Positions 29,551 to 39,831 of a DNA stretch of 64,000 nt are shown piece after piece (the first letter of the stretch is position 1; each line of letters begins with the position of its first letter). This stretch comes from Trachipleistophora hominis (lineage: Eukaryota; Microsporidia; Pleistophoridae), in NCBI GenBank assembly GCA_000316135.1, contig JH993952.1, forward strand, positions 31,444-95,443, given 5' to 3'. A program made the position numbers and the translations under genes. Under the pieces are notes generated by a model. The model searched no databases and had not been told where the DNA came from. It saw only the letters and a list, made by a program, of their open reading frames with translations.

Positions 29551-29925
29551 ATGGCAACAGCAAAACGAGGAAAGAGCGATCCAATCCACGCAGATGACCT
29601 AGTGGACGGCCGCAAGCTTTTCGGCGGCTCGCGTCCGCGCCGTTCCCTCAAACAGACCACCGGCCTAAGAATAGCACGGGACGGCATAAATGCGATTGCG
29701 CTTGCATGCGGCTTCTTCATTGCCGAGATTTTAGACCTTGCGCGCCATGAATGCGAGGCGGAGGGCAAAAAGAAAATTACGCCGCGGCATATCAATCTGG
29801 GGATGAGCAAGGATGATGAGATGAGTGTTATTAGTAGCAGCTGGTTGATTAAAGGGGGTGGTGTTAAGCACCCTGCTACTGCGGAGATGTTGAGGGGGAA
29901 GGCTAAGCCGAGCCAGGATCTTTAA
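29551..29925 (+). CDS. H2A: Histone H2A with an H2A.X-type tail
   Basis: A 124-residue divergent H2A. The histone fold spans about residues 36-108: TGLRIARDGINAIALACGFF, AEILDLARHECEAEGKKKIT and PRHINLGMSKDDE correspond to alpha-1/alpha-2, the L1-alpha2 AEILELA and the RH(L/I)-x-L-x-x-x-D-E region, and IKGGGVKHP to the GGV docking stretch. It packages DNA together with H2B, H3 and H4 in the nucleus. The last four residues are SQDL, the SQ(E/D)-hydrophobic motif phosphorylated by ATM/ATR-type kinases in H2A.X and yeast H2A. The N-terminal tail is short with few lysines. The ATG follows ACCCC, and the stop overlaps TAAATAAA, a likely poly(A) signal. Confidence 0.9.
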   Translation: MATAKRGKSDPIHADDLVDGRKLFGGSRPRRSLKQTTGLRIARDGINAIALACGFFIAEILDLARHECEAEGKKKITPRHINLGMSKDDEMSVISSSWLIKGGGVKHPATAEMLRGKAKPSQDL

Positions 29926-30432
29926 ATAAAACTGTTAGTTTAGGTGCGTGCGTTTGAGATGATGAATGGACAACGATGGGCGAGCTGACCGGTGATGATG
30001 TTGTTCTTGCTGATCGAATGTTTACGTGTTAGTTGTTGTGGTCTAAAGCGTTACTTCTTCTGTAATTCTCGTCTTATTCGGCCTGTGATGTTAAATTGTT
30101 TTTATGGTCTGTTAAAATGTTACTTATTCTATTTTCTGATCGACAGTTTAGGTGTTTAATTGTTTTCATGGTCTAAAGCGTTAGTTCTTTTGCAATTCTT
30201 GTCTTATTCAGCCTGTGATGTTAAATTATAGTCATTAGTGTTATATCCTACGATTTTTTAAATTTTTGCTAATTTAATAAACATTTTAGTTTTTGATATT
30301 AAACTGCCTTTTGAACTGTGATCTATTCCTGAAGAGTCTTTTGTAGTGTCGTGTTATTTGTGGTTCATTCTCATTTTTTGCACGTGATCCTTTTTTTCTC
30401 TCGTGAGGCGTAGTGAACAATAATTAAACGTT

Positions 30433-30486
30433 CTTTTCAGCAGAATTGACATGTTGTAAGGAGATAATAAAATGTATTTTTAAAAA
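30433..30486 (+). repeat. SINE-like element, family A, 5'-truncated
   Basis: ACATGTTGTAAGGAGATAAT then AAAATGTATTTTTAAAAA. TAAACGTT flanks both sides (30425-30432 and 30487-30494), a possible 8 bp target duplication. Confidence 0.55.
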
Positions 30487-30521
30487 TAAACGTTAGATAC
30501 GTGATTAGGTAAAGAATGTGA

Positions 30522-30629
30522 CCATGAACCAAAGGCCGGTGGCCATGGTTGGTCCCAGCAGACCAGAAGAGTGTGTTTACAGATGATATGTTATAAGATG
30601 ATAATTAAACTAACTTTTAATAAAAGAAA
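30522..30629 (+). repeat. SINE-like element, family A, full-length reference copy
   Basis: 108 bp: head CCATGAACCAAAGGCCGGTG, GCCATGGTTGGTCCCAGCAG, ACCAGAAGAGTGTG, spacer, then ATGTTATAAGATGATAATTA and AACTAACTTTTAATAAAAGA. Flanking direct repeats are AGGTAAAGAATGTGA (30507-30521) and AGGTAAAGAATATGA (30630-30644), 14 of 15 identical. The hairpin GGTC-ccagca-GACC sits at 30551-30564. Confidence 0.85.
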
Positions 30630-31471
30630 AGGTAAAGAATATGAAGAATTTAACTAATCATAAATACGATAAACATACTTTTGAAATGGGTAAAACGTAT
30701 TTTTACAAAAATACCGCGCATTTTTGCACTTTCTCCATTTTCCCTCCAAAAGAATGCAAACAAACTTTTGTGGACCGGTGCAGGTGCTTTGGACAGAATA
30801 ATATGAAAATGAATTGAAAAGTTAATTATCATTAAATTTAATAGAAATGGTTAAAATACGAGTAAATCTTGTTTTATTTGGTAATACGTGCAAAATGATA
30901 AATAAAAACATTTTTGGAAAATGATAATACGCGCTTACTTACGTGTTAATCTTAAAGGTTGTTATAGAGTGGTAGAAATAAATTACGTTTTATTAGATTT
31001 TACGTTCTTACTGCGATCTAATATTAATGTTCCCTTACAATTTAGATGCACATTCTATTATATGTTCTATATATGTTCTATTATATTTTCTATCATTTAA
31101 CATTATACATTCTTACATCTTCTTCTACACGTACTACGATACCTTCTCAATTGCTATTACGATATCTTCTCAATAATTGTTACAATATCTTCTCAATTGC
31201 TATTACGATAACTACTAAAGCTACTTCTACAAATATTTCTACAAAATCTTTTATAACATCTCTTAAAATATTCTCTAGAAATATTCTCTAGGAATACTTT
31301 TAGAAAATCTCTTACAATGTTCTCTACGCCTACCTCTACAATTCAACATCTGCTTTTAGAAAATCTCTTACAACAATTCAACACCTTATTCTACAATTCA
31401 ACATCTAATTCTACAGTTCAACACAAACAAACTGTTACTACCAACAAAAAAACATCCGCTCACATCCTCCC

Positions 31472-31882
31472 ATGCCAAAAAACATACGCGTACACAAAGA
31501 CTTTACATACTACACCATCATCAAAGAGGCAATCCTTTCCTCTCCACACAAGAAATTAACCAGCAACCAAATATTTCAATACATCCAGAACAAGCATCCC
31601 AACCTATTCCTCGTAAGCAATTCAATGACCTGGAAGGGAAATATCAGACAGTTGCTGTCCAAGAATCCGGAATTTGTAAAGATTAGAAAGGAGAAGAGCG
31701 CTAAGCTGCACTACTGGATGTTTGTGCCCAGAAGGGAGATTGAGATGATGGAGAAGGTGGAGGATAGAGTGTGGGAAAGGTATGCTGGTGATATGAAGGA
31801 TAGGGTGCTGTGTTTAGCACCTGAATGTATTATTGATCTTGAGTATGAGAACGAGAATAAGAAGGGGAGTAATACAAAATGA
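31472..31882 (+). CDS. Forkhead-domain transcription factor
   Basis: A 136-residue protein that is almost only a forkhead (winged-helix) DNA-binding domain, about residues 11-88: YYTIIKEAILSSPHKKLTSN (helix 1-2), IFQYIQNKHPNLF, recognition helix TWKGNIRQLLSKNPEFVKI, and wing with KLHYWMF. These follow the pattern Y-x-x-I-x-x-AI-x-x-SP-x-KKLTL-x-x-I and N-S-I-R-H-N-L-S-x-N-x-x-F-x-K. In the recognition helix the usual base-contacting histidine (SIRHNLS) is glutamine (NIRQLLS), which may change specificity. The C-terminus is acidic and ends in NENKKGSNTK. The start is chosen because CCTCCC directly precedes the ATG. Likely a nuclear regulator; the target genes are unknown. Confidence 0.85.
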   Translation: MPKNIRVHKDFTYYTIIKEAILSSPHKKLTSNQIFQYIQNKHPNLFLVSNSMTWKGNIRQLLSKNPEFVKIRKEKSAKLHYWMFVPRREIEMMEKVEDRVWERYAGDMKDRVLCLAPECIIDLEYENENKKGSNTK

Positions 31883-32354
31883 ATGGTTGGATGATTACAT
31901 GGTGGTTATTGTGGTAGAATGCTACGTGGTTAATGATGGCTGTGGTGATATGTCGTGTAGATACCAATAAACTGCTAATAATAATTGCAACTACTATAAT
32001 TAGCTTTATTTAAGTCTTCACGCCTTGCACGTGGTAAAATATTTCTTCATTTATATTGCTGTCTGTAGGAAGTGTGAGGTGTTGATTAGACAGACTTTCA
32101 AACAAAAGAAATATTGCGGTTTGTGAAGAAACGATAGTACCATTTAACAAATATTGTCATTCAATACATATAAAGCACTCAAAGCAAGAAATATCTCTTT
32201 CTATCATCAAACGTAAAATACGGGCAAAAAACCTTTATAGCACTTTCTGTTCAGTTATAAAATACTTATTTTATCGTTTTATATCTTTAGAACTGCTACG
32301 CGTCCAAAACATATCGTTTCAGCCTTTAAAACCATTCCTAAACCGTTGCAGGGA
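31883..32354. other. AT-rich spacer with one SINE-like copy
   Basis: No gene seen. A 5'-truncated SINE-like element lies at 32063-32110. Confidence 0.6.
32063..32110 (+). repeat. SINE-like element, family A, 5'-truncated
   Basis: GGAAGTGTGAGGTGTTGATT then AGACAGACTTTCAAACAAAA. Flanked by ATATTGCTGT (32053-32062) and ATATTGCGGT (32111-32120), 9 of 10 identical. Confidence 0.7.
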
Positions 32355-32549
32355 ATGCTCGTACGCAAGGTAAAAAGATACTGCTCAAGGCTCTATCTCC
32401 GCTACTGCGCTGAATTTGGTCTATCGTTGATGGAGGAATGGGAGATAACAATTGTTAATTTTTGTGTGCTCATTCTGGGCTACTCTTTTGTTGAGCACGT
32501 GTGTAAAATGGTTCTTAAAATTTACTGGGCGGGAATTAAAAATGTGTAA
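32355..32549 (+). CDS. Putative small subunit of serine palmitoyltransferase
   Basis: A 64-residue protein. After a basic start (MLVRKVKRYCSRLYLRY) comes LSLMEEWEITIVNF and one long hydrophobic segment (about 31-56). The order LY-x-x-Y, eight-residue spacer, (L/M)E-x-WE-x-T-(I/V)-x-N, then a membrane helix is the signature of the ssSPTA/ssSPTB family, which stimulates the LCB1/LCB2 enzyme in the ER membrane at the first step of sphingolipid synthesis. The length fits (about 70 in animals). The assignment rests on this short match only. I start at the first ATG; there is no C-run directly before it. Yeast Tsc3 does the same job but is unrelated in detail. Confidence 0.55.
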   Translation: MLVRKVKRYCSRLYLRYCAEFGLSLMEEWEITIVNFCVLILGYSFVEHVCKMVLKIYWAGIKNV

Positions 32550-32619
32550 ACGTATTGTATTTTGTGTTGCCAGGGCTTCTCAATTCGTAAGGTAGAATGC
32601 GCTTGTATTGTAAGTTATA

Positions 32620-32841
32620 TGATCATTTATACATTTTATATTGTTAATAACATGCTAGTTAGGTTTAATATCTACGATACTTGAAAGATTACTTTTTTCT
32701 AGAATGGAAGAGCTTTATTTAAAGAATCCCGTGATTAACCTTCCATCTCATGAAAAGATCACTACGATCATTTTTACATTATATATTGCTAATAATATGC
32801 TAGGTAGGTTTAATATCTACGATACTTGAAAGATTACTACG
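32620..32841 (+). repeat. Long direct repeat around a family B SINE-like copy
   Basis: About 74 bp containing GGTTTAATATCTACGATACT and TGAAAGATTACT occurs twice (32620-32693 and 32768-32841). Between them, on the minus strand, GATGGAAGGTTAATCACGGG then TAAATAAAGCTCTTCCATTC and an A-run match the family B tail. The repeat is far longer than a normal target duplication, so a segmental duplication or unequal exchange is likely. Confidence 0.7.
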
Positions 32842-33419
32842 ATAGTAATGCACAACCTCTCATTTTAAAACACGTTGCTAATAGATAACCTCACAGGTTC
32901 TAAACAATAAAACAATTTATAACAATCAATAAAGAATAAAATACTAAGGCGAAACGTCTTACGTTATTTAGCTATTATTTAAGGAAACTACTTTATTTAA
33001 TGTCAACACGAAAGATAGCAATCATAATATTAATGAATATGTTATTTAATAGAAAAGTAATAGTATAGCACGTGTAAACATGCTGTGCATTTTAACCATT
33101 CGGCTGTAAATAATGATTTAATCTATGGTATATCTTACTTTTACGTTCATTGATCACATTGATGAACATTTTATAAACGCGTTATTTATTAGAATTATTC
33201 CGGATGATCTGATAAAATGTGCTATTTCTTGAATAATATGAATATTTTATTTAAGTGTATACGGCAGAATACACTTTGTTTTGGTTATGGTAGTTATAAT
33301 CGATTCAATTACAATAATATTTACAACAAGGATTAGTTATTACATCATAGCAGTAGTACATACGATTAAGCAAGTAGACTAAAAAAGAAAACTACGGTTG
33401 ATGATCTGAAATCATAATT

Positions 33420-33485
33420 AATTTTTTTGAAAAAACATATTTAATTAATAATTCAACATTCACCCAATACCTATTCAACATGTTT
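33420..33485 (-). repeat. SINE-like element, family A, 5'-truncated
   Basis: The minus strand reads CATGTTGAATAGGTATTGGG then TTGAATTATTAATTAAATAT and an A-run. Perfect 11 bp direct repeats AAATCATAATT flank it at 33409-33419 and 33486-33496. Confidence 0.75.
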
Positions 33486-34146
33486 AAATCATAATTGATC
33501 GCACACAGAAAATGTACTTTGTTCCTACCACACTAATATTGGTGTTGATACACTAACATAAATTGGCAACCAGCGATATTAAGTATAACCTGTTCTACGA
33601 CAATGTCTTTTCCTGAAAGTATGTTTATTTATTAAATTATTAATAGCATCATCCTACCACTATACACTCTGTCACTACGAAAATATTTCAATTGTATAAA
33701 ACGAATGTAAAAAAGATTAGAAATCAGAATAAAATCGTTTCTTAAGAATGCTCTCCTTTGTAGCACCGGTAAAAGAACGTTTCAAAAATAAATATGTAAA
33801 ATGGTATTAGTTACATTAAAAATGTTATAAGCACGTTAATCGCTATGATGGAGTAGATATAACATACTAAGATCAACGCTTTGTCACAAAAATATTCTTT
33901 ATAATATCAATATAGAATAAGTACTTGCGTTTTATTATGTAAAAGCAGGCAAAATAATTTGATTTTACCTTGTAAGATAGAACTATGGTAAATAAACCGA
34001 TTCAGTAAATAAAATCATTTCTGAGGAGAAATTTATTAAAACACGAACGTATCACATCGCTAAATCAAGAGAGAATTGACCACAATCATAAAAAGCACAA
34101 ATCACCACATCACATCACATTTATTCAAATATCACCAGCACAGGCT

Positions 34147-34560
34147 TCAAAGCTTCTTCTTTTCGTTTCTATTCCTCTTCAGTTCCAAAAACTTGCCGCT
34201 CATCAAACATACACAATCAATCATCTCTCCAAGCACATCTCTACTACCAATGCTCTCATTGTATATCTTACACATATCTTCAAGCTCCTTTCGTCCGTCC
34301 GTGGCATCCATCTTGCTGTTCTTTTCTCTGCATTCCTTGTAATACTCTCCTGCTCCGACCAGCAGCCCGTAGTTCTTCGTCAGCTCGTAGCTGTGTACGT
34401 TCGTTAACTTTGTGCTCAGCGCTGTAAACATGGAGGTGTCTAATTCTTCAGACTTGATCTCTTTGCGCTGCTTTGTCTTGTTATACAAAGTTATTAACCG
34501 CTTTTTTATGTTCTCGGGCAGCTGTTTGAAGCGCGTATCCTTGCTGAAATTGTATTGCAT
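34147..34560 (-). CDS. Small helical protein of unknown function
   Basis: A 137-residue, lysine-rich, mostly helical protein (for example ENIKKRLITLYNKTKQRKEI and GRKELEDMCKIYNESIGSRD) with a very basic C-terminus (LELKRNRNEKKKL) that could be a nuclear signal. I recognise no family. The ATG is preceded by GGCCCTTAG, the C-run start context, and codon use is like the conserved genes, so it is probably real. Confidence 0.6.
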   Translation of the reverse strand: MQYNFSKDTRFKQLPENIKKRLITLYNKTKQRKEIKSEELDTSMFTALSTKLTNVHSYELTKNYGLLVGAGEYYKECREKNSKMDATDGRKELEDMCKIYNESIGSRDVLGEMIDCVCLMSGKFLELKRNRNEKKKL

Positions 34561-35201
34561 CTAAGGGCCAAAGGATAAAAATGAAAAGATGGCGGCTAAG
34601 AACCAGTTTATGGTGAGATCAGAGGGCTATTAATACGCAATTTGTGTGATATGCTATGAAAAACTCAGTAAATAGTTGTTATATGTGTAAATTGTGTTAG
34701 AAGGTACTGTTCAACTAGAAGATGTGTACTTTTATAGGTAATTGTACAATCAAATCTTACAATTACACGTTAAATTGGTCTATTCCTACTGTTTTTATGA
34801 ATCACTTTCAATTATTTAACCGAAATACGAATAAAAAATGATACATCGTAAACCACGATAAAACGATTAAAAATGATTCAGAATAAAAACACATACAATA
34901 TTAATAACTTGTTCGCTTTGTATATTATTTAAAATTTGTGTATATTGATTATTTTGGCGGATTAAAGCCCCGTGTTTTGCTCTCTAATACACGTAGAATC
35001 AGAGTTGCTTACATCCTGCCTCCTTTTTTTCTCTGAATGCGTGTTCAATTACTGTTTTTTGTACTTTTACGTGCTTTCTGGTTCATTGAGGGAACTCTGG
35101 AAGTTTTATTGAATCAAATTGAGCTGTTAACTAAATAATACTCCGTTTCATGAATAGAAATATTGCAATAACTATCATAAAGATATTCAAAAAATTTTAC
35201 A
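34561..35201. other. AT-rich spacer
   Basis: Nothing assignable was seen between the two flanking loci. Confidence 0.5.
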
Positions 35202-36196
35202 ATGGAAAATAATAATCGCGCTTATCAGAAAGAAAAATATAAAAAGGACGAAATCACAATATCCATGCTTGTTTTAACATACTTTTGGGCAGCAAATGCT
35301 ATGCACTTAGCTTCTATTTCACGACAGTCGGTGCTACAAGAGTCTAACGAACAGAGTGTGAGTAATGCAGAAGAAATGGATAGCGAGTCTGTTGAGTTGT
35401 CATCTTGTTCTAACAAATCGTTAAGCATAGAAGGCCTTGTAACACGGTTTGAAGAAAGATCTATGAAATTATAAATTTATTCGAGTTTACGATGCGCTCA
35501 GTAGAGAGTGATATGATAAATGAAAGTGAAATGCTTGCTAGTGTAAAATCAAGCCTGAATTTGTTCGTAACAGAAAAATACTCTAAGCGTATTCTATCTG
35601 AGTCTAAAAAGTGTATGAATAGACTGTATGAAATACTAGGAATACGGGAGGAAGTAGTCAGAAGCCTTACAAATAAAGGCTTATATCATTTTAGTCGGGC
35701 GGTGATTGTGTATATTTGAAGTGAATAAAAGTATCAAATGATATTCACGCAAATGCGGAAAAACTTATCGCTTCATTGATGGATCTCTTTCTTATACGAG
35801 CAAATATAATTAAAGCACGGGAAAAAATCTTTGAATTGGCAAAGGATGTAAGGAACTTAAAATTTGAAATTCTGGACCGTATCATGTAGCATGCCGTGAG
35901 TTGAAAATATGTCCTATTAATGAAACATTGAAGCATAAACTCAAAATAATAGGTGAAAACTTGAAAAAACAGAGCAATAGTTATAAAAAATTTAATTTGA
36001 GGCATTTAAATTGATTGATGAAATTCTTACATCACGCAAAAATTTGTTCGCGAAACAATATGACCTATGTGGTTCACAACACAGTGAATATTATAACTAC
36101 AATCAAACTATGAAAAATTCTTTACATGTTAATGGATGTTATAACGTATTAAGGACATTTGAGAGTGGTTTAGATGATAGGCCGTTGGAATACTAA
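35202..36196 (+). pseudogene. Decayed gene of unknown family
   Basis: Several same-strand open pieces follow one another with frameshifts and stops: 35202-35474 (MLVLTYFWAANAMHLASIS looks like a signal or membrane segment, then a serine/glutamate-rich stretch), 35492-35719 (helical), about 35730-35889 (helical, ending DRIM-stop), about 35890-36008, and 36011-36196. Read together they would give a mainly helical protein of about 300 residues with an N-terminal hydrophobic segment. AT-rich codon use is like the LRR loci. I see no clear LRR pattern, so it may be a different lineage-specific family. It is followed within about 20 bp by a SINE-like copy. Confidence 0.5.
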
Positions 36197-36214
36197 CAAG
36201 TTGTCTTACATTTA

Positions 36215-36263
36215 GGTAGAGTGTACGAGGGAAATCATTAAACTAACTTTTATTTCAAAAAAA
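36215..36263 (+). repeat. SINE-like element, family A, 5'-truncated
   Basis: GTGTACGAGGGAAATCATTA then AACTAACTTTTATTTCAAAA and further A. It lies directly after the last open piece of the decayed gene. No clear target duplication. Confidence 0.6.
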
Positions 36264-38334
36264 CTTTCCTATATTAACGAGTATAAGTTTCTAACTGGTG
36301 TTGGACCGGGTGTCTCGTGTCGTAATATTCAAGTTAAAGTTATGATTGCTTTAATCTACATCTTCTTTCTAATTTATGTTTTCGTTTTCATCGTTAACAA
36401 TGGTAAATTCACTTATTAATTCAGTTAGAACTCTCATCAACCTTTTTTGTCCTTTCTTACTGCTAAAGTTACTACCAATCATTCCAACACTGAATTAAAT
36501 ATTTCCTTCGTGCGGTGATTGAGCACAACACGTGAGCAAAAATATTACCTTATAAGCTGCCATCACCATTTGTTACCAAATTGCAATGAGTGAAGCCGCT
36601 ATGAAGGAAATAATCGCTGGATAGAAGGGAAGTTTTATAAATTCATAGAAATATCATTCGAGCAATGCAACATTCAGTTTATATTCTAATGAATGAATAT
36701 ACAGGTCCTTAATCGCATATTCACACGATGAAGTTGTACCCTATGAACGGGAAAGAAGGTAATATATGATGCCTGCGAGTTGTACTTGGGAAAATTAACG
36801 CTATCAAAACTTTATTAAATTATTAGCCGGTGATCATGGCTGATCCTAATAGATCAGAAAATTTGGAAGGTTGTACGACGTATGAGATATGTTAATAAAA
36901 GTGCTTTTAATAAAAAATTAAAGCCACCAAAGTTATCTTAAATAAGACCATGTACATAAAATATAGAAAGCTGCAAAATGTTGGGTTAAATACTCTAAAC
37001 AGACAGCAAATTGAATTAATTTCAAATTTTTAAGTTCTTTAATGAGTTAGCGACAAAAGATGATCAGTCACACGTAATATATGAAAAAAGATACAGAAAA
37101 ATGCAAATTTTTTTCAATAGTCCATTCAAACGGAACATTTATATATCAGTTTGGAGTTACACTTCGATCAAAAGATTTGAAGAAGAGGTAATACTGAAAT
37201 AAATTGTCGATAAGCTAATAAATTTAGCTTATACCGTAAAAAGGCGATATTGAGTGTAAAAATGAGTCAAACACATATTTAGGCCTAATTTCTCAGACTA
37301 AAGAGCAAGATGTCATGATGTGACTATAAAAATACTACTATTGTGTTGAAAGTGGTTATTATCTTAATTTCTATGTTGAGATTAGCAAAATGTACTTTAA
37401 AAACTTATTATTTGCTATAATACACGCTTGTTACCTCTTTGTACTACACTGATAAACTAGTATTGAATAGTCTTGTAGGTTTTGATTGTTCAAAAATACG
37501 TTTCTTTCAACTAATGTCGTTAATTTGCATTACTGGGACGTTAACAAGAATTATGTATTAATTAACTGTTTTAAATTCATCTTAATTTATATTATGTGTT
37601 AAATAATTTATATTAACATATATATTGATTAATATATCTTAATATATGAATGGTCGCAAATCTTAAACATGGATTGGTAGATTAAACTTTTACGGATAAA
37701 ATTATTATCAAATTTGTAAAAGTTTCATATATTTCAAGTTATTTGTTGCTTTTTCATACCATAAAGTATGTTCGATATATTTCAAGATATTATAAAGTCA
37801 TAACCATGACAAAAACTACAATGGTGACATTTCTATGCAAACAATTCGATAAATGTTTGCTAATATGGTGTTTCATGTGCTTAATACTCCTGTTAAAATA
37901 TAAAATGAGTAATTATAAGTAAAAAAGTATTTTTTAATTAAGGCTAATTAATAATCCAAACTACAGCACGAACACACCAATGGCTACTAGCACCTCTATT
38001 TTACACATTTCCAGAGATTCTCAACCATCTCCTTCCAATTAACGTTAATAACTATATCTAACATTTAAACGCTCGTAATTAATATCTTATAATAGCGCAA
38101 TTTAACTTTTTCATTAATTTTTTTGGCAAAATTATCTTCCAGATCGCGAAAATGTGTCGTAACTATCATAAATAAACATTTTTCACTGTTAACAATCTCA
38201 TCGTATTTTCTTACATTTTTATTCTGCCAACAGAAGAAAACATATAATTATTTGATTTACAAATAATGTAAAACGCTAATTACTTAATTGAAACGTTTCT
38301 AAATAAAGAAGATAGTAAGATTGATCGGCACCCC
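36264..38334. other. AT-rich intergenic region
   Basis: No gene seen in 2 kb. A degraded family A copy lies at about 36825-36925. The end of the region leads into a conserved CACCCC start context at 38330-38334. Confidence 0.5.
36825..36925 (+). repeat. SINE-like element, family A, degraded
   Basis: GCCGGTGATCATGGCTGATC with a hairpin GATC-ctaata-GATC, then AGAAAATTTGG and a shortened tail GTGCTTTTAATAAAAAATTA. Confidence 0.55.
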
Positions 38335-39831
38335 ATGCTTCACAACTTATACGATTACGTTGAAAAAACACTGAAAGTAATTCTTATCTTTGAAACTTAT
38401 ACATATACAGGATGCAAAGAATTTTTAATTTACGGCAATTTGGGAAAATCTGAGCTGGATAACTTTCTGAGAACATGTTCAACAGAATCCATCTCTTGTT
38501 CAAGTCTATGCGAAATTAAAAAAGAATTAAGGTCCAAGAGTTATCCTACGATCGAACCACAAAGACGAATAATTGCAAATAAAGCATGGCGTAGTACATT
38601 TTTGCAACCGGTTTTCGCCTTAAAAAAGGCAGAGTATAAATGTTTCTATGAGGTGATCGAACAAAACAACGACATATCCTTCGTAACTCTAAATGTTCCG
38701 TTGTCAAAATCGTTATTTATGAAAATCGTTAATTTAAAAGATATATACGCCGAATATTACACCAATTGTGAGATGTATATGATTTTAAAGTATGTGTTTC
38801 CATTCAAATACCGAATTAAATGGATGACGTCTGTGGCGTGCACACATTTCAATAAGAATTTCGCTTTGGTCAACAAACTGAGACAATACAGTGAAGATCC
38901 CGAAAAATACGAGTTTAATCATCAGACAACGTTCCTATCAAATATTTTATTTGGTACAGATGATATCGCGCTGAATTTTAGGAATGCTGTTAATTCTTAC
39001 ATCTCGTTTAGTTTAGTTGGTATAAATGATCAACAAGTATCTACAACAAGAAAAGCTGATACGAACAAAATTATCAAAGTTATCAATTTACATGAACTGT
39101 CGATCGAGTTTTTATTTGATAACATTTACTTGAATTATAGTTGTTTGGAACAAAATGACGATGTATTGAATGATAAATTCAATAAACACGTGCACAAGAG
39201 GTTGTTAGTCGTGGAAATATATGATGAAGAGACGAATATAAATAACGTTGGAGCAAATAGAAATCTTTATAACAATATGAGTATTGTTCAAAAGAGTAAA
39301 TTTCTTATAGGTAAGAATGTCGGAGAAATAATTTTGAATATTAATGAAATGCCCAGAGAAATTAACACGTCTATTTTTAATTACATGAATGTAGTAACAA
39401 TTGTAAGATGTCGACTTCATCCTAATGACTTTATAAGCACGTTTCCTGGCCACGTTCAAGTAATCTTGGAACTATGTAATGTTAGGATAAATGATGGAAT
39501 ACTCTCGAGTCATCCTAATATTATAGAACTGGTCTTTATAGAGTGTGAATTTGAATCAGACATTTTATTTCTAAATAATCTAAAAAGTGTTAAACTATTA
39601 AGATCTACAACCATCGATGGTGTAATTCTGACCTTTAATAGAAACATTCAAAGAATTATGATAGAAAGTTCAAAAGGGCAATTTAACTTATCTGGTATTG
39701 GCGGATTTAACAGAATTGATATAAAGAAAAAGAATAAGACTTTCTTTAAATACGAAAAAAAGGAGAAATACTATTGTTGGATGTGTTGGACGTGCATATC
39801 TATGGAACAATATACGTTGATCAGGACATAG
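38335..39831 (+). CDS. Large LRR-family protein, N-terminal part (frameshifted)
   Basis: 498 codons that form the first half of a protein continued in another frame by the next feature. The N-terminus (MLHNLYDYVEKTLKVILIFE) is closely similar to that of the locus at 43283, and SIEFLFDNIYLNYSC matches NIGFLFANLYLEYNY there, so the two loci are paralogues. From about residue 330 it has irregular LRR-like units (VQVILELCNVRINDGILSSH, NIIELVFIECEFESDI). No clear signal peptide. The ATG sits behind CACCCC. The break falls at a run of seven A (39755-39761); one more A would join the frames, so either a sequencing error in a homopolymer or a young frameshift is likely. Function unknown; such LRR families are lineage-specific expansions in microsporidia. 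Confidence 0.7.
   Translation: MLHNLYDYVEKTLKVILIFETYTYTGCKEFLIYGNLGKSELDNFLRTCSTESISCSSLCEIKKELRSKSYPTIEPQRRIIANKAWRSTFLQPVFALKKAEYKCFYEVIEQNNDISFVTLNVPLSKSLFMKIVNLKDIYAEYYTNCEMYMILKYVFPFKYRIKWMTSVACTHFNKNFALVNKLRQYSEDPEKYEFNHQTTFLSNILFGTDDIALNFRNAVNSYISFSLVGINDQQVSTTRKADTNKIIKVINLHELSIEFLFDNIYLNYSCLEQNDDVLNDKFNKHVHKRLLVVEIYDEETNINNVGANRNLYNNMSIVQKSKFLIGKNVGEIILNINEMPREINTSIFNYMNVVTIVRCRLHPNDFISTFPGHVQVILELCNVRINDGILSSHPNIIELVFIECEFESDILFLNNLKSVKLLRSTTIDGVILTFNRNIQRIMIESSKGQFNLSGIGGFNRIDIKKKNKTFFKYEKKEKYYCWMCWTCISMEQYTLIRT

Larger units (their letters stand above)
29926..31471. other. AT-rich intergenic region with repeats
   Basis: No gene accepted. It holds an imperfect duplication at about 30035-30235 (shared GTCTTATTCGGCCTGTGATG and TCTAAAGCGTTA), SINE-like copies at 30433 and 30522, and a low-complexity CTTCTACAA/CAATTGCTATTACGA region (31120-31440) upstream of the forkhead gene. 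Confidence 0.6.
32550..34146. other. AT-rich intergenic region with repeats
   Basis: No gene recognised. It holds a long direct repeat (32620-32841) around a family B SINE-like copy and a family A copy at 33420-33485. Confidence 0.6.
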
